A stretch of 9,936 bases of DNA from positions 1 through 9,936 of the forward strand of contig JAUHWE010000126.1 of NCBI GenBank assembly GCA_030424825.1. Reading direction: 5' to 3'. The position numbers and the translations under genes were made by a program. Position 1 is the stretch's first letter. Every line of letters begins with the position of its first letter. This DNA comes from Verrucomicrobiia bacterium (GTDB lineage Bacteria; Verrucomicrobiota; Verrucomicrobiia; Opitutales; Opitutaceae). Shown here one piece after another: positions 1-6,968 of this stretch. The notes under the pieces were generated by a model. That model did no database searches. It saw only the letters and a list, made by a program, of their open reading frames with translations, and was not told the origin of the DNA.

Positions 1-229
1 CCTTCTCGATGCCGAATGGATTGAGATGTTGCTCAATCATTTTCTCCGGAGAGGATCCCGCCACTTCTCCTTTCGCCCCGACCGCGTCCGCGCGTGTCAC
101 CCCGATGGGATTAGGCAGATGGCTGCCAGGAAGCAACCATCCGGGTTGCCGAAAGGCCGCCGGCAAACGATCCAGGACCTCTTTGTTCTCCACCCATGCC
201 TGATGGATGTCGCAGTCGATGATTCTCAT
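1..229 (-). CDS. Amidohydrolase-family metal-dependent hydrolase, N-terminal part
   Basis: This is the N-terminal 76 codons of a gene that runs off the left edge. It reads on the minus strand from the ATG at 229-227 and is open to the window boundary. The protein begins M-R-I-I-D-C-D-I-H, the first beta-strand of the amidohydrolase-2 (ACMSD-like) TIM barrel, where the D-x-H pair (D7, H9) normally supplies metal ligands. The stretch that follows (G-S-H-L-P-N-P-I-G-V-T-R-A-D-A near residues 41-55, then a helix ending N-P-F-G-I-E) matches the 'decarboxylase/hydrolase of unknown substrate' branch as I remember it. A GGAAAG about 8 bases upstream supports the start. No signal peptide is visible, so it is probably cytoplasmic. 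It is transcribed divergently from the exported serine hydrolase at 512. The substrate cannot be deduced, and the rest of the active site lies outside the window. Confidence 0.82.
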   Translation of the reverse strand, partial: MRIIDCDIHQAWVENKEVLDRLPAAFRQPGWLLPGSHLPNPIGVTRADAVGAKGEVAGSSPEKMIEQHLNPFGIEK

Positions 230-381
230 AGGGCGCTTTCCGTTTGATTCTCTTGATTCAAACTTTGATTTTCTAATTCGGAAATAAGATTCATTCAAGC
301 GAGGAGGGAATGCAAATTACTTTGTCAGGGTCTGCTGCGTAATTGAATTTGTTCAGTCGTCGTTTCCAGATTAATGCCCAT

Positions 382-409
382 CTGATTGTCTAGGCGTTTG
401 ACTTATAAT
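382..409 (+). promoter_or_regulatory. Candidate promoter for the serine hydrolase gene, in a divergent intergenic region
   Basis: The 282 bases between the divergent starts at 229 and 512 hold no gene. A perfect TATAAT lies at 404-409. The hexamer expected about 16 bp upstream (CTGATT, 382-387) is a poor -35. A start near 416 would give an untranslated leader of about 95 bases before the ATG at 512. The box lies inside an upstream extension of the same reading frame that begins with TTG at 386, which argues against that longer start. The rest of the gap is AT-rich and should also hold the promoter of the minus-strand amidohydrolase gene, but I see no clear boxes for it. Confidence 0.3.
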
Positions 410-511
410 GAGAGCGACTTCGTATCATTATGGATATTCTGGAAGACAGGGGTACGACTCCCGCAAAGAAAGAACGCTGGCCATCGCTCCGATTGTCTCC
501 ACAATAAGTTT

Positions 512-1687
512 ATGAAAAGTTGGGGCGCTTTTATATTCTTCGGTCTTTTGATGGGCGGTTCGGTCTTAGCGGAAACATTCAACATCGAGGCGGCGGCGAA
601 GTACCTCGAATCGCGCAATGGCCATGCCTTGCTAGTTTATCACCAAGGCGAGTTGATCTTCGAGGAGTACTACAATGGTCACACGGCGCGCAGGGGGCAC
701 CGTCTGGCCAGTGGAACCAAGAGCTTCTCGGGCGTGTTGGCGGTCATAGCCGAGGGAGAGGGGATTATCGATCTCGATGAAAGGGTGTCCGACACTATCA
801 CGGAGTGGAAGGATGACAAGCGCCTCTCCAGGATTACCATCCGCCAGTTGATCACCTTGTCTAGCGGGATCGACGGCGGTGACAACGGCAGCGTCCCGAG
901 TGGAAAGGAAGCGGTTGCGATGGCCACTTCGAAAGGAAAGCCGGGAACGTCGTTCTCCTATGGCCCGATCCCTTTCCAGGTTTGGGGCGAGTTGATGAAA
1001 CGCAAGTTGTCCCCGCAGGATGAAAGCGTAGAGGCCTACCTGAAGCGGAAATTGCTGGATCCCATCGGACTCACGATCGAGTTCTGGAGAAAAGACGATG
1101 ATGGCGCTATTCAGTTTCCATCCGGCGCCTTCGTCACCGCCCGGGAATGGGCCAAGTTCGGGCTGTTTGTTCTCGAAGGGGGAATGTGGAACGGTGAGAA
1201 GATTGTATCCAAAAACGCGCTTCAACAATGTTTTGACGGCACGAAAGCCAACCCCAATTACGGGCTGACTTTCTGGCTCAACTCGAGCGGACGGCACGTG
1301 GCCCCGGAAGACATGGTTATGGCCGCAGGCAAGGGAAAGCAGAAACTCTACATCATTCCCTCCCAAGAACTGCTCATCGTCCAGCTGGCTGAGGCGCAGG
1401 GCTACAACGAGCAAGCGTTTCTCGAACGTTTTTTCTCCCAGCCCGGCACGACGTTCAATGATCGTGAAGGCGATCGCCGCAACGCCATCGCCTCCGATCC
1501 GGATTCGAACACGAATCGAGCGGGTATTGGTGCGCGTCTCCGGGAAATGGATATAAATGGAGACGAACAGCTCACCAAGGAAGAAGCGAAAGGCTGGGAA
1601 CCGTTCGACGAGGTGGACGCTGATAACGACGGCATTGCCACCGGCCAAGAAATTCGAACCTACCTGCAAGCCCAACGCCGGCAGTAA
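512..1687 (+). CDS. Exported serine beta-lactamase-fold hydrolase with C-terminal EF-hand pair
   Basis: The product is a 391-residue class C beta-lactamase/esterase-like serine hydrolase. Residues 1-20 form a signal peptide (K2, hydrophobic core, likely cut after S-V-L-A). The catalytic S-x-x-K is S67-G-T-K70. Y150-G-P sits where the family has Y-x-N, and A-A-G-K-G-K-Q (271-277) replaces the K-T-G/H-x-G strand, a common pattern in the non-lactamase 'serine hydrolase' branch. The barrel-end strand L-Y-I-I-P is typical. After residue 340 come two EF-type loops: D347-x-N-x-D-x-Q-L-T-x-x-E358 and D369-x-D-x-D-G-I-x-T-x-x-E380. They suggest calcium binding or stabilisation outside the cytoplasm. 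I chose the ATG at 512 over an in-frame TTG at 386 because it places the signal peptide at the N-terminus and follows the TATAAT box. The Shine-Dalgarno is weak. Such proteins act on esters, peptides or amides; the substrate is unknown and antibiotic resistance is not implied. Confidence 0.85.
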   Translation: MKSWGAFIFFGLLMGGSVLAETFNIEAAAKYLESRNGHALLVYHQGELIFEEYYNGHTARRGHRLASGTKSFSGVLAVIAEGEGIIDLDERVSDTITEWKDDKRLSRITIRQLITLSSGIDGGDNGSVPSGKEAVAMATSKGKPGTSFSYGPIPFQVWGELMKRKLSPQDESVEAYLKRKLLDPIGLTIEFWRKDDDGAIQFPSGAFVTAREWAKFGLFVLEGGMWNGEKIVSKNALQQCFDGTKANPNYGLTFWLNSSGRHVAPEDMVMAAGKGKQKLYIIPSQELLIVQLAEAQGYNEQAFLERFFSQPGTTFNDREGDRRNAIASDPDSNTNRAGIGARLREMDINGDEQLTKEEAKGWEPFDEVDADNDGIATGQEIRTYLQAQRRQ

Positions 1688-1846
1688 TCGAGGCGATCAT
1701 TGCAGCCAGTTTTTGGCTTATGACAACGCAACCCAATTGAATCGCAGCGGATTCCTTTCCCATTAGTTTGTCGAGGACCCCGATGGGTCGATGACGGCGG
1801 GGGCAACGGGCGAAGCGATTCGCTCTCCTGAGGGATTATTTCCGCG

Positions 1847-1909
1847 TAAGTTTAGTTGCCCCAAGCTCAATTCAGAGGAATGCGGGGACAGGTATCAGGC
1901 ACAAACTTA
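1847..1909. repeat. Imperfect inverted repeat upstream of the toxin-antitoxin operon
   Basis: TAAGTTT at 1847-1853 is the exact reverse complement of AAACTTA at 1903-1909. Inside these arms a second pair, CCCC (1859-1862) and GGGG (1884-1887), continues the symmetry, with GTTGCCCC on the left and the motif GGGGACAGGTATCAGGCAC on the right. The right arm resembles short GGGG-x-CAGG-x-CAC intergenic sequences that I associate, from memory only, with REP-type elements mobilised by Y1 transposases. No transposase is present here. It could instead be an RNA hairpin or a leftover end of a mobile element. The neighbouring bases upstream (1688-1846) hold two short hairpins (GACCC/GGGTC at 1776-1789, and GCGAA/TTCGC around a GCGA loop at 1810-1823) and no gene. 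Confidence 0.4.
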
Positions 1910-1913
1910 GTAT

Positions 1914-1947
1914 TTGACAAAATGGCAAATATAGCAAATATAGCCAT
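1914..1947 (+). promoter_or_regulatory. Candidate promoter and operator of the toxin-antitoxin operon
   Basis: A consensus -35 box TTGACA lies at 1914-1919. A weak -10 (AATATA at 1937-1942, 17-bp spacer, or TATAGC at 1939-1944) follows. The spacer and -10 are built from two exact tandem copies of GCAAATATA (1925-1933 and 1934-1942), bracketed by the inverted pair ATGGC (1922-1926) and GCCAT (1943-1947). Repeats overlapping the promoter are the usual place for autoregulation by a Phd/YefM antitoxin or its complex with toxin, so an operator role is plausible but inferred. Transcription starting at about 1949-1950 would give a leaderless or nearly leaderless mRNA for the ATG at 1949. Confidence 0.4.
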
Positions 1948-1948
1948 T

Positions 1949-2302
1949 ATGTCTGGATCTTATAATCTCCATCGTTTGTCCCCCTCTGGGGAGTTGCCGA
2001 GCTCGCCCGCGTCCACCTTGAAGAATGCATTTAAAGGGGTCTTCAACGAGGCGTTGCAGAGTGGAGCGGTGAGCATTACCCGTAACCGCAAGCGGGAAGC
2101 GATTCTTTTGTCCGCTGAATTGTACGACCAGATGATCGCTGAGCTTGCGACACGAGATCCACTAGAAATTTTGCGCCAGGACTACGATGCCCGTTTTTCT
2201 GCTATGCAGACCAACAAGGCTAAGGCAGGGTACGAAGACGCTTTCAATGCATCGTCCGAGGATCTGGGCAAGACGGCTGTTAAGCAGGCAAAAGGGCAGT
2301 AA
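1949..2302 (+). CDS. Type II antitoxin, Phd/YefM-like
   Basis: With the ATG at 1949 the product is 117 residues. Residues around 24-66 show the Phd/YefM signature: a helix (L-K-N-A-F-K-G-V-F-N-E-A-L), then a strand with I-T-R-N-R-K-R-E-A-I-L-L-S and the helix A-E-L-Y-D-Q-M. This is the dimerising, DNA-binding part that represses the operon. The C-terminal part (from D-P-L-E-I-L-R-Q-D-Y-D-A-R-F to the end) is polar and helical, as expected for the segment that wraps and neutralises the toxin. The stop codon shares one base with the start of the zeta-type toxin gene, so the two are translationally coupled. In-frame alternatives are TTG 1856, ATG 1880 and ATG 1922. I prefer 1949 because the earlier ones lie within or upstream of the promoter; no start has a well-placed Shine-Dalgarno. 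Toxin neutralisation is inferred from family and context. Confidence 0.72.
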   Translation: MSGSYNLHRLSPSGELPSSPASTLKNAFKGVFNEALQSGAVSITRNRKREAILLSAELYDQMIAELATRDPLEILRQDYDARFSAMQTNKAKAGYEDAFNASSEDLGKTAVKQAKGQ

Positions 2303-2943
2303 TGCCGGATACGGCGATCTACGTCCTTGCGGGAATCAATGGCTCTGGGAAAAGCAGCATCGGGGGCGCTGCGATCGAGAGTATTGGGCTTACCTATTAC
2401 AATCCCGAAAGGGCAGCTCAAGCTTTGCGCGAGATTCATCCGAACATGACACCCTTTATCGCCAACAGTCATGCTTGGACCTTGGGTAGGGAGCTGCTGG
2501 AGAATGCGATCTCAAGAAAGGAGACGTTCGCATTCGAGACAACGCTCGGTGGCAACACGATCACAAGCTTGCTGATGAAAGCAGCGGAGAAGGGGATAAA
2601 GGTGAAGGTCTGGTACGCTGGGTTGGGATCTGTCGAGTTGAACATCGCTCGGGTCAAGGCACGCGTGGCCCGCGGTGGACATGATATTCCCGTATCCGAA
2701 ATTCGGAAACGATGGGATAGCAGCCGTAGAAGCCTTATCCGATTGCTGCCTCGCTTGCACAGTCTTCGGCTTTACGACAACTCCATTGAGGCGGATCCCT
2801 ATGCGGGTAAACCGCCCAAACCCCAATTGCTGCTTAATGTCGAGGCCGGAAGCATTGTCGGTCCCGATGACCTTTCCGGCACGGCAGAGTGGGCAAAGCC
2901 CATTATCGCAGGCGCACTGAAAACCTACAGGCATAATCTATAA
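2302..2943 (+). CDS. Zeta-family toxin (P-loop kinase)
   Basis: This is a 213-residue P-loop kinase of the zeta toxin family. Members phosphorylate UDP-activated amino sugars such as UDP-GlcNAc and so block cell-wall precursor use. The strand Y-V-L-A-G-I-N-G-S-G-K-S-S carries the Walker A motif (G11 to S18, K17). N34-P35 and F78-E79-T80-T81 are the usual substrate-side positions. The segment R117-V-K-A-R-V-A-R-G-G-H-D-I-P (117-130), followed by I-R-K-R-W, carries the arginines expected for phosphate transfer. The length fits the short chromosomal zeta type. The start overlaps the antitoxin stop by one base (TAATG), with AAAGGG five bases upstream. There is no epsilon antitoxin; the partner is Phd-like. 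The gene appears intact. A direct-repeat copy begins five bases after the stop. Confidence 0.85.
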   Translation: MPDTAIYVLAGINGSGKSSIGGAAIESIGLTYYNPERAAQALREIHPNMTPFIANSHAWTLGRELLENAISRKETFAFETTLGGNTITSLLMKAAEKGIKVKVWYAGLGSVELNIARVKARVARGGHDIPVSEIRKRWDSSRRSLIRLLPRLHSLRLYDNSIEADPYAGKPPKPQLLLNVEAGSIVGPDDLSGTAEWAKPIIAGALKTYRHNL

Positions 2944-2947
2944 AGTT

Positions 2948-3094
2948 TCGCAGACCCTGGCTGATCGACAATATTGGCTTTTTGTAGATACAAACGCTGG
3001 TCGCATAGGCGATCACCCTCCTTCGCTGAAGCGATGGCGGTGCAAGCTGATCGCCTCTACCATCTATTTTTGAGAAATACCTCACTGCACGCTC
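2948..3094. repeat. Long direct repeat, copy 1 (147 bp)
   Basis: This copy matches 7400-7534 in the same orientation. The first 93 bases differ at 6 positions. Then comes a variable insert (19 bases here against 7 in the other copy). The last 27 bases, ending in a GAGAAATACCTCACT motif, differ at 3. It lies 3' of the minus-strand metalloprotease gene, about 130 bases past its stop, and immediately 3' of the plus-strand zeta toxin gene. A 9-bp perfect inverted repeat, AGGCGATCA (3007-3015) and TGATCGCCT (3048-3056), encloses a smaller hairpin TCGCT/AGCGA (3023-3034), so the RNA could fold on either strand. Reading frames crossing it are short and differ between copies, so it is probably non-coding. 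It could be a shared 3' end or terminator, a non-autonomous element, or a recombination site. Confidence 0.85.
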
Positions 3095-3227
3095 CAGCCA
3101 GTCGGCAAAGTGCCGCGCCAGAAGTTGACGCAATCGAGTGCTTGCCCGGGGATGCTTTAGACCGTTACCTTGTCTTTTCCGATAATGAAGCCTTATACGA
3201 ATATTGTTTTCCCCACAGCTATCTTTG

Positions 3228-6200
3228 CTAATCGGAAATCTCTACTCGGTAGAAGAGGCTTTGATCATTTGCTAATTTGAATAAAAGCATCTCATCGCGT
3301 TCAAATGATGGATACGTCAATTTCTTCCAATTGATCAAATCTTCCGATCCCCAAATTATATATTGAAGACCGCTTGCAAACGGTCCGGTCATTGTCATCA
3401 GACTACCATCTTCAACGAAAAAGCTGGTCTCGCTCTGGGTAAATGGATCGAAGGGTTCTGACGGGTTGAGTCCAAATCGGTTTTCTTCATCGTTGCTCAA
3501 ACCATCGAGATCGGGGTCCGCCAAATCTGGAGCATCTCCGAATGCATCTATTTCGTTTTGAGTGAAGTATCCATTTAACCAAGCCAACAGCCCGTTGATG
3601 CTAAGTTTAGGGATAATTTCAGTATGTAGAATCGACTGGGTTTTGGAGTCCAATCCGAGTTGACCCCGAGAATTTGCTCCAGCACCCCAAAGGGCTCCAT
3701 CCTTCATCAATATCAAGCAATGGTCATTACCGGTAGAGACTGCCTTGACTCCTGTTGCCATTATTTCGGAAGGAACTGTGCGATCCTCTTTCGTCCCGTC
3801 GCCAAACAGTCCGTTGTAATTATCTCCTCCGCCCCAAAGGGAGCCATCCTTCATTAAAACGAAATAATGTGCATCAGAAGAAGCCACTGATTCCACAGGT
3901 TCCGGAACTAAGTTGAACGGGACGGGTGTGTGTTCGACCGCTTGCCCATCTAGCACACCGCAGATCCACAGAGAGCTGTCGTTTTTAAGAATCAGGCTAT
4001 AGCTTCTCCCTAGTGCGACTTCTAGAACGCCGGAGCTAAAGATCTCAACAGGCAATGCTCGATTGATCGTAGATCCGTCGCCTAACTGCCCAAAATTGTT
4101 CGAACCCATTGCCCAGAGCGAGCCGTCAGACTTTATGTACATATTGTGATCGCGACCCGTGAATACTTTCGTCACACCACTATTGACCACCTTGGTCGGG
4201 GCCCAACGATCTTCTTCGCTCCCGTCTCCTAATTGGCCATTCTCATTGGGTCCCATCCCCCATAGGGAACCATCCTCCATGATGAAGAAGCTATTAAACC
4301 TCGCTGAAATACTTCTTACGCCACTCTCTACTAACTCTATCGGAGAATAGCTGCTTGCTATGACCTCGCTTCCTAGTGAACCATACTCGTTACTTCCCAT
4401 TCCCCAGAGCGAACTATTCTGCTTCAAAAAGAGGCTATGTTTGTATCCTGCAGCAATCGCAGAAATGCCCGAAGATGAAATCATCTGAAACTCTCTTCGC
4501 TCCTCATCTGTACCATCGCCAAGCCTGCCATTGGCATTGTCGCCGGCAGCCCATAGGGAGCCGTCTTGTTTCAATATCAAGCTATGGTGATCTCCGGCTG
4601 ATATGGATTTGACTCTGGTTTGGGGATGAACCGTCACGAAAATGCTATCAGAATGAGAAAGGCCATCATCATCGCTCACTGTCAGCATAACCTCATTGAC
4701 ACCGGTACTTAGAGGAATCGTAACGATTTCACCTTTCGCTGTTCCACCCGGCCAGCTCCAATTCCACGAACTCAATTGCCAGTCGTCTGTTGATTGCGAT
4801 CCGTCGAGTGTAACATTGCTTGTCCCATCACCGTCACCATCGATATCCAAAATGTCAGGACCCGCATCTGCGATTGGCCCCGAATTTTGCCGCTCGCTTT
4901 CCGCATCGAAAATAAGGCCGAATAGCGTCGGATCCTCGAGATTCCCAACTCCCAATTGCCCCAAGCGGTTCCTTCCTCCTGCCCAGATGGACCCATCGTC
5001 TCTACGTATCAAGCAATATTCTTGTCCAGCGGAAACGGAAGAGACACCTGAGGCGAACAAGAGAGTCGGTTCCAATGCCAAGCTGTTGGGCCATCCTGAT
5101 TTATCCAAATCGAACCAGTTTTGCCCCATTACCCAAAGCGAACCGTCGGTCTTCAATATCAGACTGTGGTTTCCGCGCGCAGAAACAGCGGACACTTCAG
5201 AATCTATTACCATAATCGGTCTGTTCCGATCTTTCTTAGTGCCATCGCCAAGCTGGCCATAGTGGTTTCTTCCTGTAACCCACAATGAGCCGTCGTTCTT
5301 TAATATTAACGTGTGGAAATCTCCCCCAGACACGGCCGAAACTCCCGATGGCATAATTTCAATAGGAGCAACTCGAGTTTGCCGCGTCCCATCGCCTAAT
5401 TGCCCGTTAGAGTTATAGCCTCCGCCCCATAGCGATCCATCGCTTTTGATGAACAGACTGTGACTGGGGCCAGCCCAAATAGAAGTCACTCCTCCATCTA
5501 CCGCTTTTACCGCAGAGGTTCTAAATTCAGCCCCATCAGTAGCCACTAGACCAAAGTCGCTATCGCCGACCGTCCAGAGAGAACCATCGGTTTTCAAAAA
5601 AAGACTGTGCTTCGTTCCCGCAGCGACCTGAGCTATCTCGTTCGAAAAGATTTCGACCGGGATTCTTCTTTCGATAGTGGTACCATCTCCCAATTGACCA
5701 AATTCATTGTTACCAACGGCCCAAGCGGAGCTATCGTTTCGAACGAAGAGACTGTGTTCAGCCCCTCCGGACAACGAAACCACGTTGCCCAGATTCACTC
5801 GAGTGGGGTTATTGGAAAAATTGGTTCCCACGCCGCCCAGTTGTCCTTCTGCGTTTCCTCCAGCTCCATAGACGATTCCAGAACGCTTCAAGAAAAAGCT
5901 ATGATTCGCTCCAGCTTCCACGGCATGGACAAAAGAAGGAGCGAGTACCGTTACTTCCACTTCATCCTCGCTAGAATATCCCTCGTCATCAACGATCTTG
6001 AGAGTCACTACCGTCTTTCCCATCGGGAAGGTCTCTTCCACTTTCCAGCCTGAAGCGCTTCCTCCATTCCAAGACCAATGCCATGAAACGATTTCTCCCT
6101 CAGCTTCTGAAAGCGAGCCGTCAAGAGTTATGATTTCGTTCGCGTCTTCCGTGAAAACATCGTTTCCTGCGAATGCGATGGGCATTTGATGAATATGATC

Positions 6201-6968
6201 CCGGTAGGCTTCAACCGTTGAAGCGATCTCATTGAAGCCTCTTGCATTGTCCGCTGCCTCGTCTCCGGATGCCACGCCTGTCAGTCCCCCAAAATAGTGT
6301 TTCTCGGAGTTTGAAAATATATTGACCATCTTTCCCGGAGCGTAAGCCATGATTGTTCTATATTCGACTGATTCGAATCCCTTATATCGATGGCCATGGG
6401 AATATGGATACAGTCCTCCATTCTCGGAATTGTCTCGATCGTGCGCCCCGCCAAGATTGTGTCCAATCTCATGTGGTAGGGACAGATTCCAAAATGCACC
6501 CTGCGCCGAGACAACCGAAAATCCCCGCGAGGGGTCCCCGCTCACTTTGTCAAGGAGCCATGCCGTTCCCGACACATTGCCGGCTGAACCGTTTCGAAAC
6601 AGACAAACTAAATCCGCACCAGCTTGATTTCTCAAGTTCGCCACGGCGCTAGATTCCGTAATAAAATTCAGATCGACGCCCATATCGTCGCTGCTTTCCG
6701 AATGATCGATTTTCTCAATTCCGCTGATTCTTAATTGAATAGCAATCTCACTGGTTTCAAACGCGACGTTCGCATTCGAAAAGCTGCCCTGTATATGAGC
6801 CCGAACTCCATCGGGCCCACTGTAATAGGACTCTACCTCATCGGTATAGAGCACCAGCACGTCCAATAAAGATTCCGATCGACCCGCACACGCGAAACAG
6901 GTCACGACAAAAGAGCTGAAAGCGATTCTGCCTAGATTGACCAATCCAGTATTTCTTAATCTTCGCAT
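3228..6968 (-). CDS. Giant exported metzincin protease with PKD domains and two seven-repeat RCC1 propellers
   Basis: The product has 1246 residues. A signal peptide (M-R-R-L-R start, hydrophobic 15-28, cut near A-C-A) is followed by a zinc metallopeptidase domain with H166-E-I-G-H170-N-L-G-G-A-H176-D, the full metzincin H-E-x-x-H-x-x-G-x-x-H-D motif, and a Met-turn T-I-M207-A-Y. It most resembles reprolysin-like (M12B-type) enzymes. Next come a PKD domain (about 262-342), seven RCC1 repeats (about 348-690), a second PKD domain (about 697-781) and seven more RCC1 repeats (about 786-1118). The C-terminus has an Asp-rich loop D-P-D-L-D-G-L-S-N-D-E-E near 1151 and a final beta-rich domain ending F-Y-R-V-E-I. 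Typical RCC1 units read H-S-L-x-L-K-x-D-G-S-L-W-x-x-G-x-N-x-x-G-Q-L-G-D-G. Each block of seven should fold as one beta-propeller, probably for binding. The ATG at 6968 has a purine-rich site upstream and gives a proper signal peptide; the in-frame ATG at 7037 adds 23 residues and fits less well. The substrate is unknown. Confidence 0.9.
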   Translation of the reverse strand: MRRLRNTGLVNLGRIAFSSFVVTCFACAGRSESLLDVLVLYTDEVESYYSGPDGVRAHIQGSFSNANVAFETSEIAIQLRISGIEKIDHSESSDDMGVDLNFITESSAVANLRNQAGADLVCLFRNGSAGNVSGTAWLLDKVSGDPSRGFSVVSAQGAFWNLSLPHEIGHNLGGAHDRDNSENGGLYPYSHGHRYKGFESVEYRTIMAYAPGKMVNIFSNSEKHYFGGLTGVASGDEAADNARGFNEIASTVEAYRDHIHQMPIAFAGNDVFTEDANEIITLDGSLSEAEGEIVSWHWSWNGGSASGWKVEETFPMGKTVVTLKIVDDEGYSSEDEVEVTVLAPSFVHAVEAGANHSFFLKRSGIVYGAGGNAEGQLGGVGTNFSNNPTRVNLGNVVSLSGGAEHSLFVRNDSSAWAVGNNEFGQLGDGTTIERRIPVEIFSNEIAQVAAGTKHSLFLKTDGSLWTVGDSDFGLVATDGAEFRTSAVKAVDGGVTSIWAGPSHSLFIKSDGSLWGGGYNSNGQLGDGTRQTRVAPIEIMPSGVSAVSGGDFHTLILKNDGSLWVTGRNHYGQLGDGTKKDRNRPIMVIDSEVSAVSARGNHSLILKTDGSLWVMGQNWFDLDKSGWPNSLALEPTLLFASGVSSVSAGQEYCLIRRDDGSIWAGGRNRLGQLGVGNLEDPTLFGLIFDAESERQNSGPIADAGPDILDIDGDGDGTSNVTLDGSQSTDDWQLSSWNWSWPGGTAKGEIVTIPLSTGVNEVMLTVSDDDGLSHSDSIFVTVHPQTRVKSISAGDHHSLILKQDGSLWAAGDNANGRLGDGTDEERREFQMISSSGISAIAAGYKHSLFLKQNSSLWGMGSNEYGSLGSEVIASSYSPIELVESGVRSISARFNSFFIMEDGSLWGMGPNENGQLGDGSEEDRWAPTKVVNSGVTKVFTGRDHNMYIKSDGSLWAMGSNNFGQLGDGSTINRALPVEIFSSGVLEVALGRSYSLILKNDSSLWICGVLDGQAVEHTPVPFNLVPEPVESVASSDAHYFVLMKDGSLWGGGDNYNGLFGDGTKEDRTVPSEIMATGVKAVSTGNDHCLILMKDGALWGAGANSRGQLGLDSKTQSILHTEIIPKLSINGLLAWLNGYFTQNEIDAFGDAPDLADPDLDGLSNDEENRFGLNPSEPFDPFTQSETSFFVEDGSLMTMTGPFASGLQYIIWGSEDLINWKKLTYPSFERDEMLLFKLANDQSLFYRVEISD

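Noticed and set aside
386..511. TTG at 386 as start of the serine hydrolase
   Set aside because: It would put 42 residues before a clear signal peptide and would overlap the TATAAT box at 404-409.
632..1675. A 347-codon minus-strand open frame across the serine hydrolase gene
   Set aside because: It lies fully antisense to a gene with a signal peptide, catalytic motifs and EF loops. Its own translation shows no recognisable domain.
1961..1966. Perfect TATAAT as the toxin-antitoxin promoter -10
   Set aside because: It lies inside the antitoxin coding region, has no -35 at the right distance, and a transcript from it would lack a start codon for the antitoxin.
2948..3094. The long repeat as a canonical integron attC site
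   Set aside because: No RYYYAAC and GTTRRRY core pair could be found at the ends on either strand, there is no integron integrase in view, and the bracketed unit is much larger than ordinary cassettes.
2903..3133. Minus-strand 76-codon frame over repeat copy 1
   Set aside because: It crosses the non-coding repeat, the matching frame in copy 2 has a different start and end, and it overlaps the toxin gene end. It remains possible that its N-terminal part (R-Q-L-L-A-R-H-F) is a gene relic.
3650..5900. Regularly spaced similar short sequences as a CRISPR array
   Set aside because: They are about 150 bases apart, diverged, in frame and encode the H-S-L-x-L-K-x-D-G-S-L-W cores of RCC1 repeats.
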